From Dyadobacter sp. 3J3 (GTDB lineage: Bacteria; Bacteroidota; Bacteroidia; Cytophagales; Spirosomataceae): DNA of 64,000 bases. The notes beneath the pieces were generated by a model, which was not told where the DNA came from, ran no database searches, and saw only the letters and a list, made by a program, of their open reading frames with translations. The stretch spans positions 1-64,000 of the forward strand of contig NZ_VTOL01000012.1 of the NCBI RefSeq assembly GCF_009801115.1. Direction: 5' to 3'. The first letter of the stretch is position 1. The number at the start of each line of letters is the position of its first letter. The position numbers and the translations under genes are program-made. Shown one piece after another: positions 1 to 9,020 of the stretch.

Positions 1-1
1 G

Positions 2-109
2 CAGCCTTTTATTCCTTTCGACCAAGACGAATACAGAGAAAAATACAGATTGGCTAAAATTGCAAATTTAGAAAGGGCACTAAAAAGGCTTATGGCTGAG
101 GCAGCATGA
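2..109 (+). CDS. C-terminal end of an unidentified protein (5' truncated by window)
   Basis: Frame 2 is open from the window edge to a TGA at 107-109 and encodes 35 residues that finish with the basic helical stretch ERALKRLMAEAA. Composition looks like real coding sequence, and a hairpin with a T-rich flank follows within 40 bases, as expected after a gene. Too little is present to assign a family. It could also be an accidental open frame. The start lies outside the window. Confidence 0.45.
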   Translation, partial: QPFIPFDQDEYREKYRLAKIANLERALKRLMAEAA

Positions 110-144
110 AGAAGTTATATAGTAGCAGGTAAGGAAAAAGGACA

Positions 145-191
145 AAGCACGCTAAGTTAAAATCTTTGCGTGCTTGGCCCTTATCTTTTTT
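145..191. terminator. Bidirectional intrinsic terminator
   Basis: An 8-bp GC-rich stem pairs AAGCACGC (145-152) with GCGTGCTT (168-175). On the plus strand it is followed by CTTATCTTTTTT. On the minus strand T-rich sequence follows, so it can end both the truncated gene at the left edge and the minus-strand gene ending at 218. Confidence 0.5.
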
Positions 192-217
192 GCTTTGCGT
201 GAAACCGTTACAAATCC

Positions 218-2911
218 TTAATTTTTCCTCCTCCTTCTTTCTTTCCTGCTTTTCGGTTGTTCCACTTCTTCTGCAACAACTACCGGTTCAACAGGTTTTG
301 GAAAGTACGGTGCCAGATCTTTTTTCACTTCTTCCCGGAATGCATTTTTAACGCCTTCCAAAGCAGCTACTTTAATATCTCCGTCAATCTGATTTTGTTT
401 TAACAATTTGACAACCGCATCTTCACCCGGCCAGCTTCCCCCGAGATAACGTGCAGCATCTGCCCGAATCGATTCTTTTTGATTTACATCCAAAGCCGTC
501 GATCTTAAAATAAAGACAGACTCCGCGCTTCCCGCCGTTTGAAGAGAAGCAAGTAAAGCTGATTTTTTCGAATCGTTTAAAGTTGAAAGTTTATCCGTAA
601 TGAAAGAAACACCGGCAATTTCCAAAAGTAAAGCACCGGCATCGCGCCCAAGTACACTACCCGATTTTTCAATGGCCATCTGGAATAATCTTGAATTTTC
701 AGATTCCGGTGCATAGCGTGTTACCAGTTCAATATAATCTTCGGTGCCGTATGTTTCGTCAAGTAACTTATTAAGAGCCGTCAATCCTTGTTGTGAATTC
801 GTAACAAAGGATTTATCCAAATGCAGCAAAGCGAGTTTACTGACTTCAATCCGGTCAGATGATTTCACATCCATCACATGCATCAACGCCTGTGATTTTT
901 CGTAACCCGCATGGAAGAAATCAAATGCACGGAAATAACGTAATCTGTTTTTAAAGGTTACCGAGGTATCCGACGCCAGATCAGTCAAATAAGGAATTGC
1001 CTGTCTCGTTCTAGCCAACCAGATCAAATCTTTTCCAGAATCCATATCACCAGGATTTTTTCCTGCTTTTGCCAGCCATGCCGGAAAAATCCTTTCCCAC
1101 TGCCCGATCGCACCAATACTTAATGCCTCCACAGACCAGCGATCATTTCCTTTATATTGCTGCGCAAGTTGTAGCCAGACATCCAGGGCTTCGTAAGTAT
1201 GGTTATGATTGATCGCCAAAGCACATTCGCGGCGCACCTGCGGATTTGGGTCAGAGGTTAATCTTTTTATATATTCCGTAGGGTCACTATTTCTTTGACG
1301 AACAGCTCTTAATGTGGTAATACGCAAATTTGGATTTAATTCTCTAAAACCAATGTCCAGATTCCTATGATTAAAACCTTCTATTTTATTTAAAACCCAA
1401 AGTGCGCGGGCACGTAATTTCGGGTTTCCGTTGTATAATCTGAATAAATTTTCAAGTTCCGGTTCCGCTGCCATACCCAGTTTAACACAGGCATTCCAAG
1501 CTAAATAACGCTGAGATAAATTAGGACTTTGCAGCGCTTTTACGGCTTCAACCGGAGACGTTAAATCATAAACAGGAATTTTGTAAGGTACGCCCGGGGG
1601 CGCAATCCTGAAAATCCGGCCTCTGCTTTTATCTTTCATTTTATGTGAACCGGCTACCGGATCATACCAATCTGAAACAATCAGCGAACCGTCCGGCGCT
1701 ACACAAACATCCGTTGGACGAAACCATTTATCTCTTTTTCCTTCCAAAAGAGGAAGAATTCCGGTTGATTTAAAACCGGCCCCATCGGGTTGCATTGGAA
1801 AAGCACGAACGGTATTTTGACCCGCATCTGCCAGAATAATCTGATCCCAATAACGTCTTGGCAATAGATCTCCTTCGTAAACCACCATGCCCATAGGCAG
1901 TCCCGAACCGGTTTCAAGTAAATTTGGTACGACGCCCGGATCATTCTGATGCCAGTGGCGGCGCGGAATTTCATCTTCAAGATTAGTATGATTGATACGC
2001 CAGCTGGCACCGTTCATTTCATCGATATAGCCGAAGTTCCCATTTTCCATCACATAATTTACCCTGTCGGCACCATTTCCTGGCTCTTCCTGATCCGACT
2101 GCCACATAGTACCATAACTATCAACGGCAATTTCAAAACCATTATGAAAATTTTCGGCCAGTATTTCTACATTTCTAAATTCCTGATCAACCCGAAAAAC
2201 GACTCCCTGACGATACTGGCGGAAATCAATCGGTCTTTCATATTTATCCAAAAGCGGCCGATCCTGTCCGTCTACAAGCTGTTTTCCTGCATTCCCGTAA
2301 TTGAAATAAAATTTACCATCCGGACCAAATACAAAGGCGTGGACGCCTGCATCTTGCTGTGTCCCGCCAATTCCCTTGAAAAGAATTTCTTTTTTATCAG
2401 CCTTATCGTCGCCATCGGTATCGGTAAAAAGCCAAACATAAGGGCTTTGAGAAACGATGGCTTTGTTGCCCATTACCCAGATACCCAGCGGAGAATTCAA
2501 CTCAGAACCCTGGTAAAAAACTTTGGTAACATCCGCTTTTCCATCACCGGTTGTATCTTCCAGAATCACGATCCTGTCGCCAACACTCAGTTCCGATTTT
2601 CCATTAACGGCCGGGCGATAATTGTAAGATTCGCAAACCCAAACCCGACCGCGATGATCTACATCAATATTAATCGGATTTGTAATTAAAGGCTCGGAAG
2701 CAAAAAGCGTAGTTTCAAGGCCATCAGCGGCTGAAAGACCGGCGACGGCATTTCTTGAAAATCGTTTTTCAGGTTCGGAAAAAGTTGCGTACAAACTATC
2801 CGGATGAACTTTCGCCAGTGTATCAACCACCTGGCATGTACCACTCAGACTAAAAAAACAAAGATTTGCGGCAACCAGATAGGCAGACTTAAAGTAATTA
2901 ATTCGTTTCAA
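218..2911 (-). CDS. Sorbosone-dehydrogenase-like beta-propeller/HEAT protein lacking the heme domain
   Basis: Secreted protein of about 897 residues. A six-bladed glucose/sorbosone dehydrogenase-like propeller (roughly residues 40-440, with DxDGDxxAD-type calcium-like loops and the NIDVDHRGRVWVCE segment) is followed by HEAT-type helical repeats. It is a clear paralogue of the upstream 1027-residue gene over this whole length. However, it stops where that protein carries its cytochrome c domain and ends in a short basic tail (SRKERRRRKN). No CxxCH is present. Substrate is unknown; the family (TIGR02604-like membrane-bound dehydrogenase) is itself poorly characterised. No ATG is available at the start. 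I chose the TTG at 2909-2911, which gives MKRINYFKSAYLV and a good signal peptide ending near GTCQ. A longer frame from a TTG at 2938 would leave almost no leader after the predicted promoter. Confidence 0.8.
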   Translation of the reverse strand: MKRINYFKSAYLVAANLCFFSLSGTCQVVDTLAKVHPDSLYATFSEPEKRFSRNAVAGLSAADGLETTLFASEPLITNPINIDVDHRGRVWVCESYNYRPAVNGKSELSVGDRIVILEDTTGDGKADVTKVFYQGSELNSPLGIWVMGNKAIVSQSPYVWLFTDTDGDDKADKKEILFKGIGGTQQDAGVHAFVFGPDGKFYFNYGNAGKQLVDGQDRPLLDKYERPIDFRQYRQGVVFRVDQEFRNVEILAENFHNGFEIAVDSYGTMWQSDQEEPGNGADRVNYVMENGNFGYIDEMNGASWRINHTNLEDEIPRRHWHQNDPGVVPNLLETGSGLPMGMVVYEGDLLPRRYWDQIILADAGQNTVRAFPMQPDGAGFKSTGILPLLEGKRDKWFRPTDVCVAPDGSLIVSDWYDPVAGSHKMKDKSRGRIFRIAPPGVPYKIPVYDLTSPVEAVKALQSPNLSQRYLAWNACVKLGMAAEPELENLFRLYNGNPKLRARALWVLNKIEGFNHRNLDIGFRELNPNLRITTLRAVRQRNSDPTEYIKRLTSDPNPQVRRECALAINHNHTYEALDVWLQLAQQYKGNDRWSVEALSIGAIGQWERIFPAWLAKAGKNPGDMDSGKDLIWLARTRQAIPYLTDLASDTSVTFKNRLRYFRAFDFFHAGYEKSQALMHVMDVKSSDRIEVSKLALLHLDKSFVTNSQQGLTALNKLLDETYGTEDYIELVTRYAPESENSRLFQMAIEKSGSVLGRDAGALLLEIAGVSFITDKLSTLNDSKKSALLASLQTAGSAESVFILRSTALDVNQKESIRADAARYLGGSWPGEDAVVKLLKQNQIDGDIKVAALEGVKNAFREEVKKDLAPYFPKPVEPVVVAEEVEQPKSRKERRRRKN

Positions 2912-2949
2912 AACGTAATTCAATGGAGCAGAAGACAATTGGACAACTT

Positions 2950-2957
2950 CAAAATTA
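2950..2957 (-). promoter_or_regulatory. Bacteroidota-type -7 element for the 218-2911 gene
   Basis: Read on the minus strand the sequence is TAATTTTG, an exact match to the TAnnTTTG -7 consensus of Bacteroidota primary sigma factors. The -33 region is not convincing. Transcription would begin near 2944, about 33 bases before the chosen TTG start. It lies after the upstream gene's terminator, so this gene can be transcribed by itself. Confidence 0.4.
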
Positions 2958-3020
2958 CCAGTTCTTTTTTAGATTAACGAAACAAGTTTTACTTAAATTG
3001 AAAAAATACTTATAAAGAAA

Positions 3021-3054
3021 CAGCCCGTTAAAACAAAAGTGTTTCAACGGGCTG
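3021..3054 (-). terminator. Intrinsic terminator after the heme-containing paralogue
   Basis: CAGCCCGTT (3021-3029) pairs with AACGGGCTG (3046-3054), and the stem continues with AAAC/GTTT after one mismatch. On the minus strand it is followed by TTTCTTTATAAG. It lies 30 bases beyond the stop of the 3084-6167 gene and separates the two paralogues. Confidence 0.75.
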
Positions 3055-3083
3055 CAATTAAAGATTTGTAATAAAGCGGTAAC

Positions 3084-6000
3084 TTATTTTTTCTTCAGAC
3101 TACTTAAATATTCAACAAGGTTAACCAGTTCATCCGTACTCATAGCATACTGAAGTCCGGCTGGCATCATCGAATCTTTCATCTGTTTCATTGATTTCAC
3201 CTGCGACATTTTATATTCCTGAGTGGTTCCGCCAGGAAGTTTCATGATCAAATCTGTTTCCGTTTTGCTTGAAACAATTCCGGTAGCCGACGATCCGTCT
3301 TTGAATTGTACTTCAAAACCTTCATAACCAAAACCTATACCTGCACTTGGTTCGAAGATAGCGGCGTATTCTGCTTCCTTAGGAAGTTTGCTGCCGATTT
3401 CAGAAAGCTTCGGCCCAAAATCCATTCCCTGGCCATTGACCTGGTGACAAACTGAGCAGTACATTGAAAATATTTCTTTTCCTTTTGCAGCATTTCCCGT
3501 CATGCCCACAAGCGTTTTGATATCCGGATGTTTTTTGGCCGCGGCCGTATTTCCATCCATATATTTAGCCGCCTCAATCTGGATTGATTTCCGCCAGGCT
3601 CCACTAAGTCCCTGAACGGCTGGTGACTTTAAATCGCCTGTAATTTTTCCTTCTTTTAACAAAACCAAAACAAGATCTTCTCCATTCATCGTACCGCCTA
3701 ATGATCGGGCAGCTTCCGTGCGAACAGCAATTGGCTGCTTGTTGTCCAGTAGAACGGTTTTCAAAATGTCCAGAGATTCTTTGCTTCCAACACCTTTAAT
3801 GGACGCCAGCGCAGCAGATGCTTTTTCAGTATCTTTTCCTTTGACAACTGCCCAAAGTAATGTTGAACCTCCTTGCTTTAAAAGTTGCTGACCGGCAGAG
3901 CGGCCAATATTGGTTTTTGATTCGGAAACTGCCAATTTCAACAAGCGATTATTTTCAGACGGAAGCTCATAGCGGGAAACCAGTTCCATATAAGTAGTTG
4001 TACCATAAGTCGCATCAAGCAGCTTTTTCAAAGAGGCCAATGCTTCCGGTGATTGTTTTACAAAAACAGGATCCAAATGACGAAGCGCCAGTTCGTTTAT
4101 TTCATTTTGGTTTTCGGCTTTTCCTTTCATTATTTTCAATAATGCCGTCGATTTCTCTTTGGCTCCCGGATTGAAATCAAAAGCACGGAAATATTTCAAC
4201 CGACTTTTTAGATCTACACCCGGATCGCTGGCAAGAGAAGCAAGCAAGTTGACTGATTCCTTACTTCTTGAACGCCATACAATATTTTTCCCGGCGTCGG
4301 TGGCAATCGGATTTGGTCCGGCTTTTGAAAGCCAGGCCTTAAAAAATGCATCCCATTGTCCCTCAGCACCAATTCCCAGCGCTTCCAGATACCAGCGATC
4401 TTCCCCGTCATATTGCTGTGCGAGTTCTGCCCAAAGATTTGCAGCATCGGGAGAAACTGTTCCATGAAGTGCCAAAGCGCATTCACGACGCACCTGAACA
4501 TCTGAATCATTAACCAGTAATTTGATATATTTTACCAAATCGGCATTTCTTTTTTCCCTGACAACACGAATTGCCATGATCCGCATATCCGGATTTGCAT
4601 CACGTAAAGCCGATTCCAGATTTTCAGTACTTACCTTGTCAATCGTTGCGATGGCCCACAAAGCACGGGCACGCATACGCGGGTTTTCTTTTGTATTTTC
4701 AAATAATTTTTTGAGTTCAGGAAGTGATTTATCTCCCATTTTCATCAAAGCATTCCAGGCAAGATAGCGTACCGAAAGATTTGGATTTTGTAAAGCATGT
4801 ACCGCACCTACCGCTGTTGAGAAATCTGCCGAAGGGATTTTGTAAGAATTATTTTCCGGAGCAATTCTGTACAAACGACCTTTATTCTGATCACCAGCCT
4901 GATGTCCACCCACACCCGGATCATACCAGTCAGAAACAATAAGCGAACCATCCGGCGCCACGCAAACATCCGAAGGCCTGAACCACTGATCACGTTTTCC
5001 TTCCAGTAGGTTTACAATTTTGGCAGAATAACCTGCACCTGATTTTGCCGTTGTATAAGAACGAACAACATTCGGACCTGCATCACAATGGATCATTTGA
5101 TCCCAAAATATTTTTGGCAACAAGCGCCCTTCATACACCACCATTCCTGTTGGCGAGCCAGCTCCGGTTTGTAAAAGATTTGGAATAACGCCGGGATCAT
5201 TCAAATGCCAGTGGCGAAAAGGAATCGAATCTTCAATATTAGTACGGTTTGCACGCCAGCCTGCGCCGGTTATTTCGTCGGTATAACCATAATTCCCATA
5301 CTGCATCACATAATTAATCCGGACACCTTTGTTTCCGTCATCATCATTATCAGACTGCCACATAGTGCCATAACTGTCTACGGCAACTTCATAATTGTTA
5401 CGGAAATTATTTCCAAGCACTTCAATATTTTTAAAATCAGGATCACAGCGAAAGACCATTCCCTGTTTATTTTTCTTAAAATCAACCGGTTTTCCGTCCT
5501 GACCCAGTACCGGATTTCCTTTTCCGTCCAGTAAATGCCCACCTTCATTTCCAAAATTGAAGTATAATTTACCATCCGGTCCAAAGACAAATGCGTGCAT
5601 TCCATGATCATGCTGCTCTCCGCCTACTCCTTCAAAAATTACTTCCTTTTTATCTGCTTTTCCATCATTATCTTCATCGGTGAAAAGCCATACATATGGA
5701 CTTTGAGAAACAATTACTTTGTTACCCATCACCCAGATTCCAAGGGGAGAATTCAACTCTTTGCCTTGATAAAAAACCGTTGTCTCATCGGATTTGCCAT
5801 CGCCATTGGTATCCTCCAAAATCAAAATGCGGTCACCTTCGGGATGTATTGGGTTTCCGTTAATCGCCGGACGATAGTTATACGCCTCACAAACCCATAC
5901 GCGTCCCAAATGATCTACATCAATATTGGTAGGATTGGTCAATGTTGGTTCTGCTGCAAAAAGCGTGGCCTCCAGGCCATTTGCAACGGTCAGTCCGGCG

Positions 6001-6167
6001 GTGGCATATTTGGGAGAATGTTTTTGTTCGGCCGACAGGTTTTCATATAAACTATCCAGACCTGATCCTTTTACAGTGCTTGGATTGGTCCGCATATAAG
6101 ATGCAGCCAGTATTCCCAAGGCAAGCATACCAGAAATTGATAATGTTACCGGATTCTTAAAGTTCAT
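3084..6167 (-). CDS. PVC-type membrane-bound dehydrogenase with HEAT repeats and C-terminal cytochrome c domain
   Basis: 1027 residues. An N-terminal hydrophobic segment (SISGMLALGILAASYM) exports the protein. A sorbosone/glucose dehydrogenase-like propeller (about 55-470) contains two Asp-rich loops, DTNGDGKSD and DEDNDGKAD, typical of calcium sites. HEAT-like repeats fill the middle. The last 137 residues are a putative heme-binding domain with CSVCH at 904-908 and a later Met-rich segment that could provide the axial ligand. This is the TIGR02604 plus TIGR02603 architecture common in Planctomycetes and Cytophagales. It probably oxidises a sugar or polyol in the periplasm and passes electrons to the bound c-type heme; the substrate is not known. 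ATG start. It lies directly upstream of its heme-less paralogue but is separated from it by a terminator. Confidence 0.87.
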   Translation of the reverse strand: MNFKNPVTLSISGMLALGILAASYMRTNPSTVKGSGLDSLYENLSAEQKHSPKYATAGLTVANGLEATLFAAEPTLTNPTNIDVDHLGRVWVCEAYNYRPAINGNPIHPEGDRILILEDTNGDGKSDETTVFYQGKELNSPLGIWVMGNKVIVSQSPYVWLFTDEDNDGKADKKEVIFEGVGGEQHDHGMHAFVFGPDGKLYFNFGNEGGHLLDGKGNPVLGQDGKPVDFKKNKQGMVFRCDPDFKNIEVLGNNFRNNYEVAVDSYGTMWQSDNDDDGNKGVRINYVMQYGNYGYTDEITGAGWRANRTNIEDSIPFRHWHLNDPGVIPNLLQTGAGSPTGMVVYEGRLLPKIFWDQMIHCDAGPNVVRSYTTAKSGAGYSAKIVNLLEGKRDQWFRPSDVCVAPDGSLIVSDWYDPGVGGHQAGDQNKGRLYRIAPENNSYKIPSADFSTAVGAVHALQNPNLSVRYLAWNALMKMGDKSLPELKKLFENTKENPRMRARALWAIATIDKVSTENLESALRDANPDMRIMAIRVVREKRNADLVKYIKLLVNDSDVQVRRECALALHGTVSPDAANLWAELAQQYDGEDRWYLEALGIGAEGQWDAFFKAWLSKAGPNPIATDAGKNIVWRSRSKESVNLLASLASDPGVDLKSRLKYFRAFDFNPGAKEKSTALLKIMKGKAENQNEINELALRHLDPVFVKQSPEALASLKKLLDATYGTTTYMELVSRYELPSENNRLLKLAVSESKTNIGRSAGQQLLKQGGSTLLWAVVKGKDTEKASAALASIKGVGSKESLDILKTVLLDNKQPIAVRTEAARSLGGTMNGEDLVLVLLKEGKITGDLKSPAVQGLSGAWRKSIQIEAAKYMDGNTAAAKKHPDIKTLVGMTGNAAKGKEIFSMYCSVCHQVNGQGMDFGPKLSEIGSKLPKEAEYAAIFEPSAGIGFGYEGFEVQFKDGSSATGIVSSKTETDLIMKLPGGTTQEYKMSQVKSMKQMKDSMMPAGLQYAMSTDELVNLVEYLSSLKKK

Positions 6168-6294
6168 CGGTGATCGGTTTAATCAGTTATTTTTTGAGCG
6201 GCATAAGCTTTACAAAGTCAACCATTTTAGGTTTCTATCCATAAAGATTACTAAATTTAGACTATAAGAAAACAGCCACCTATCATCTACTACA

Positions 6295-6885
6295 ATGAAC
6301 AGGATATTTTTTAGCCTTACCATTATTTGCTCTGCATTTCAGGCCGAAGCACAAACCGTAATTTCTCCCGAAGACATACAAATTAAAACAGCTGTTCTTG
6401 CTGCACCGAGCGACAAGCAAGCCGCTGCAAAAGTATATGGCTATGCTTCGGATGGCACTTTTAAGGTTTTAAGAAACGGAACAAATGATTTTGTTTGTAT
6501 CGCCGATGATCCTACAAAAGACGGGATTAACGTATCATGTTATCACGCCGACCTTGAACCTTTTATGGAACGCGGCCGGGTTTTGACCAAAGAAGGAAAA
6601 AATCAAAAAGAGATATTTGATATCCGTGAAAAAGAGGCAAAAAGCAAAAAGCTTATGATGCCCAAACAACCGGCAACACTTTTTTCTTTCTCAGGATCTG
6701 CCGAAAATTATGATCCTAAAACGGGCGAATTGAAGGATGGATACATGCGTTATGTGGTTTATATACCTTTTGCAACTTCCGAAAGCACCGGCCTTCCACT
6801 AAAACCGGATATGCCGGGAATGCCGTGGATCATGGATCCGGGAACACACCGCGCCCATATCATGATCAATCCGGCAAAGAAATAA
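6295..6885 (+). CDS. Secreted protein of unknown function
   Basis: 196 residues with a signal peptide (MNRIFFSLTIICSAFQAEAQ, cleavage after AEA). The mature part is mixed alpha/beta with no motif I can name. It ends with a Pro/Met-rich stretch (PDMPGMPWIMDPG) and a short basic tail. No lipobox and no membrane segment, so probably periplasmic. It is divergent from the dehydrogenase gene at 6167 with 127 bases between and converges on the monooxygenase-like gene, so it is likely a single-gene transcript. Homologues are annotated as hypothetical in related genomes, as far as I know. Confidence 0.7.
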   Translation: MNRIFFSLTIICSAFQAEAQTVISPEDIQIKTAVLAAPSDKQAAAKVYGYASDGTFKVLRNGTNDFVCIADDPTKDGINVSCYHADLEPFMERGRVLTKEGKNQKEIFDIREKEAKSKKLMMPKQPATLFSFSGSAENYDPKTGELKDGYMRYVVYIPFATSESTGLPLKPDMPGMPWIMDPGTHRAHIMINPAKK

Positions 6886-6918
6886 TTAAAAGAAAAAGTT
6901 AAAGTTAAATTGATAATG

Positions 6919-7209
6919 TCAGGATACTTTTTCAACTGAAAATGCGAGGGGTTTATCCGCAAAAAGTGCCTTTGTTTTTTTCCAGACCAGACCGAAAAAT
7001 TCAGTCCTTCTGTAATCGTCCAGGGTTTCCACAGATTCCCAGTGACTGTGTGTAACAAAAATGTTAGGATCAGCGACATCACGCCAAAGTTCCAGATATA
7101 AACATCCTGGCATGTTCCTGATAACGTTTTCAGATTGTTCAAAAATGCGTTGAAATTCACTGGTTTTTTCAGGATAGAAGGTCATTCTAACGATTCGTAT
7201 GATGATCAT
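6919..7209 (-). CDS. Antibiotic biosynthesis monooxygenase (ABM) family protein
   Basis: 96 residues from the ATG at 7207-7209 (MIIIRIVRMTFYPEK). An in-frame GTG at 7257 gives an N-terminal extension unlike the family, so I rejected it. The pattern RIVRMTF - PGCLYLELWRD - FVTHSHWES - FFGLVWKKTKALFADKP is the ferredoxin-like dimeric alpha/beta barrel of the ABM/YgiN group. These small cytosolic proteins include heme oxygenases and quinol monooxygenases, but most are uncharacterised. Its 3' end converges on the secreted-protein gene ending at 6885. Confidence 0.75.
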   Translation of the reverse strand: MIIIRIVRMTFYPEKTSEFQRIFEQSENVIRNMPGCLYLELWRDVADPNIFVTHSHWESVETLDDYRRTEFFGLVWKKTKALFADKPLAFSVEKVS

Positions 7210-7455
7210 AAAATTACTAATGGTTGATAGTATAATACCCCAAAAATCAAAATTCACTTTCCTAATCGGGCTGAATAAATATTAAACTAGAAGCAGGACT
7301 AATAAAGTATATAAAATTTTTGATTTTTAGACCTGCAAAATCATTAATATCTAATTGATGACTAAGTACACCAACGATAACTTTCACCAAGATCTCCATA
7401 TAATTTGGGGTAGAGATTAAAAATATTCGTCTTTTATCCGAAAGATCCTTAATCC

Positions 7456-8382
7456 ATGAAAAATACAAAATCCTTACTTATGGCCATTGGCCTGACCGCC
7501 TTATCATTACAAACAATGGCTCAAAATGAAGTAATATCCTTATGGCCGGAAGGAAAAGTCCCCAATTCCATCACCAATAAAGTTGAAGAAAAATCAGTAA
7601 CCGATGCTTCCGGTATTTTAAGAATCAGCGGAGTTACTGTTCCTACGATCACAGCTTTTATTGTATCAAAAGAAAAGGCAACCGGCGCTGCGGTTATGAT
7701 CTGTCCTGGTGGCGGTTATGGAATTCTTGCCGCGTCTCACGAAGGCAGCGATCTGGCCAAATGGTTTAATGAAAGAGGGATTTCTGCTTTTGTGTTAAAA
7801 TATAGATTACCCGATGCAAAAGCAATGACGCATCAACATGAAGTGCCACTTATGGACGCTATGCAGGGGATGAAACTTATCCGCCAGTCGGCCAAGAAAT
7901 GGAATATTGATGCTGATAAAATCGGGGTGATGGGTTTTTCGGCAGGAGGACATTTGGCTGCGACTTTATCAACGCATTATAATATGGGAGCACAAGCATC
8001 GGAAGAAGCAAAACCTAATTTTTCAATATTGTTGTATCCGGTCGTTTCTTTCCAACCTGAAATGGTACACGCAGGTTCACGCGATGCTTTGTTAGGATCT
8101 GAAAAGTCTGAGGAACTGATAAAATATTATTCTAATGAATTGCAGGTAAGTGAAAAAACGCCTACCGCTTTTTTGGTACATGCGATGGACGATGGAGCTG
8201 TGCCTGTGGAAAACAGTATTGCTTATTATCTGGCTTTAAAGAAATTTAAAACGCCGGCAGAAATGCACCTTTATCCAAAAGGCGGACACGGTTTCGGACT
8301 GAGAACGGATGGAAAAGGATCGCTGGCAAACTGGCCGGCAGCTATGGATGGTTGGCTTAAAGCGAATGGCTGGGAAAAATAA
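7456..8382 (+). CDS. Secreted alpha/beta-hydrolase esterase (BD-FAE / acetyl-xylan-esterase-like)
   Basis: 308 residues with a signal peptide ending LQTMAQ. The catalytic triad is visible. The nucleophile is Ser162 in GFSAGG, the acid is in HAMDDGAVP, and the histidine is in GGHGFG. A CPGGGYG segment provides the oxyanion hole, as in the bodyguard-feruloyl-esterase/acetyl esterase group. It probably removes acyl groups from plant-type carbohydrates in the periplasm. No other carbohydrate-active enzyme is adjacent. A strong terminator follows immediately, so it is a monocistronic unit. Confidence 0.82.
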   Translation: MKNTKSLLMAIGLTALSLQTMAQNEVISLWPEGKVPNSITNKVEEKSVTDASGILRISGVTVPTITAFIVSKEKATGAAVMICPGGGYGILAASHEGSDLAKWFNERGISAFVLKYRLPDAKAMTHQHEVPLMDAMQGMKLIRQSAKKWNIDADKIGVMGFSAGGHLAATLSTHYNMGAQASEEAKPNFSILLYPVVSFQPEMVHAGSRDALLGSEKSEELIKYYSNELQVSEKTPTAFLVHAMDDGAVPVENSIAYYLALKKFKTPAEMHLYPKGGHGFGLRTDGKGSLANWPAAMDGWLKANGWEK

Positions 8383-8385
8383 AAT

Positions 8386-8422
8386 AAAGGGTAACAAATC
8401 TGTATCCGATTTGTTACCCTTT
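8386..8422. terminator. Bidirectional terminator between convergent genes
   Basis: A 15-bp perfect stem, AAAGGGTAACAAATC (8386-8400) with GATTTGTTACCCTTT (8408-8422), has a 7-base loop and runs of A and T on the two sides. It serves the esterase on the plus strand and the small secreted protein ending at 8429 on the minus strand. Confidence 0.9.
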
Positions 8423-8428
8423 TTCAAT

Positions 8429-8836
8429 TTAGTTTAGCGCTACTAATTTCCTTCCGGCAACTTCTGCAATTTCAGTCGTTGCAAGACTTACATTCTTTGT
8501 AATCTTCTCATCTCCGCTTACAATTTCAATTTTGTAATTTCCGTCACTGATCTCTGAGAAATCAAATTTTTGGCCGATCTTCTCGATTCCTTTACCAACA
8601 TATTCCTGGTGAAGAATTTTTCCACTGCCATCCACAAGCCTGATATGAACGCGGGTATCTTTCTCCTTTTCTACCAATACATTCATCACCAACGTATTTT
8701 TCACACGATACATCCCAACCCTAAAAGGCTCATAGTATTTATTTCCTGATGCATTTTGAGTTTGTCCTGCGAATGCAAATCCGCTTACTAATAAGCCGGT
8801 CATTACGGCAACGAAAGTTGTTTTGAAATTTTTCAT
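8429..8836 (-). CDS. Small secreted beta-sandwich protein, unknown function
   Basis: 135 residues with a clear signal peptide (MKNFKTTFVAVMTGLLVSGFAFAG). The mature part resembles the beta-sandwich seen in DUF3244-like and secretion-sorting domains: ILHQEYVGKG, then FDFSEISDGNYKIEIVSGDEKITKNV. It is much too short to be a T9SS cargo with a separate passenger, so it may be a free-standing domain of this fold. Expression is probably independent, because the next upstream gene, moaA, is also on this strand and ends 184 bases away. Confidence 0.65.
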   Translation of the reverse strand: MKNFKTTFVAVMTGLLVSGFAFAGQTQNASGNKYYEPFRVGMYRVKNTLVMNVLVEKEKDTRVHIRLVDGSGKILHQEYVGKGIEKIGQKFDFSEISDGNYKIEIVSGDEKITKNVSLATTEIAEVAGRKLVALN

Positions 8837-9020
8837 GATTGAAGATTTATGGCTAAATTTTCAACAATGATGTCTTCCACCGTGCCGACGTTGCACGCAA
8901 TTAGTTAAACGGCAAAAAATCGGGTTGAACGGTAGAATGATAAAAAATCGGAGCGTTATTATAAATTTCACGTGAAGTCTGTAACAACGCAATTAACCTT
9001 TGCTTAATAAAAAGAAGCAG

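Noticed and set aside
1949-2689. 246-codon open frame on the plus strand opposite the first dehydrogenase
   Set aside because: It lies fully antisense to a well-conserved gene. A similar antisense frame occurs at the same place in the paralogue (5595-6050), as expected from shared codon bias. The translation has no domain or signal.
7262-7468. 68-codon minus-strand frame upstream of the esterase
   Set aside because: It overlaps the start of the esterase, sits in the expected promoter region and encodes a low-similarity hydrophobic string with no family pattern.
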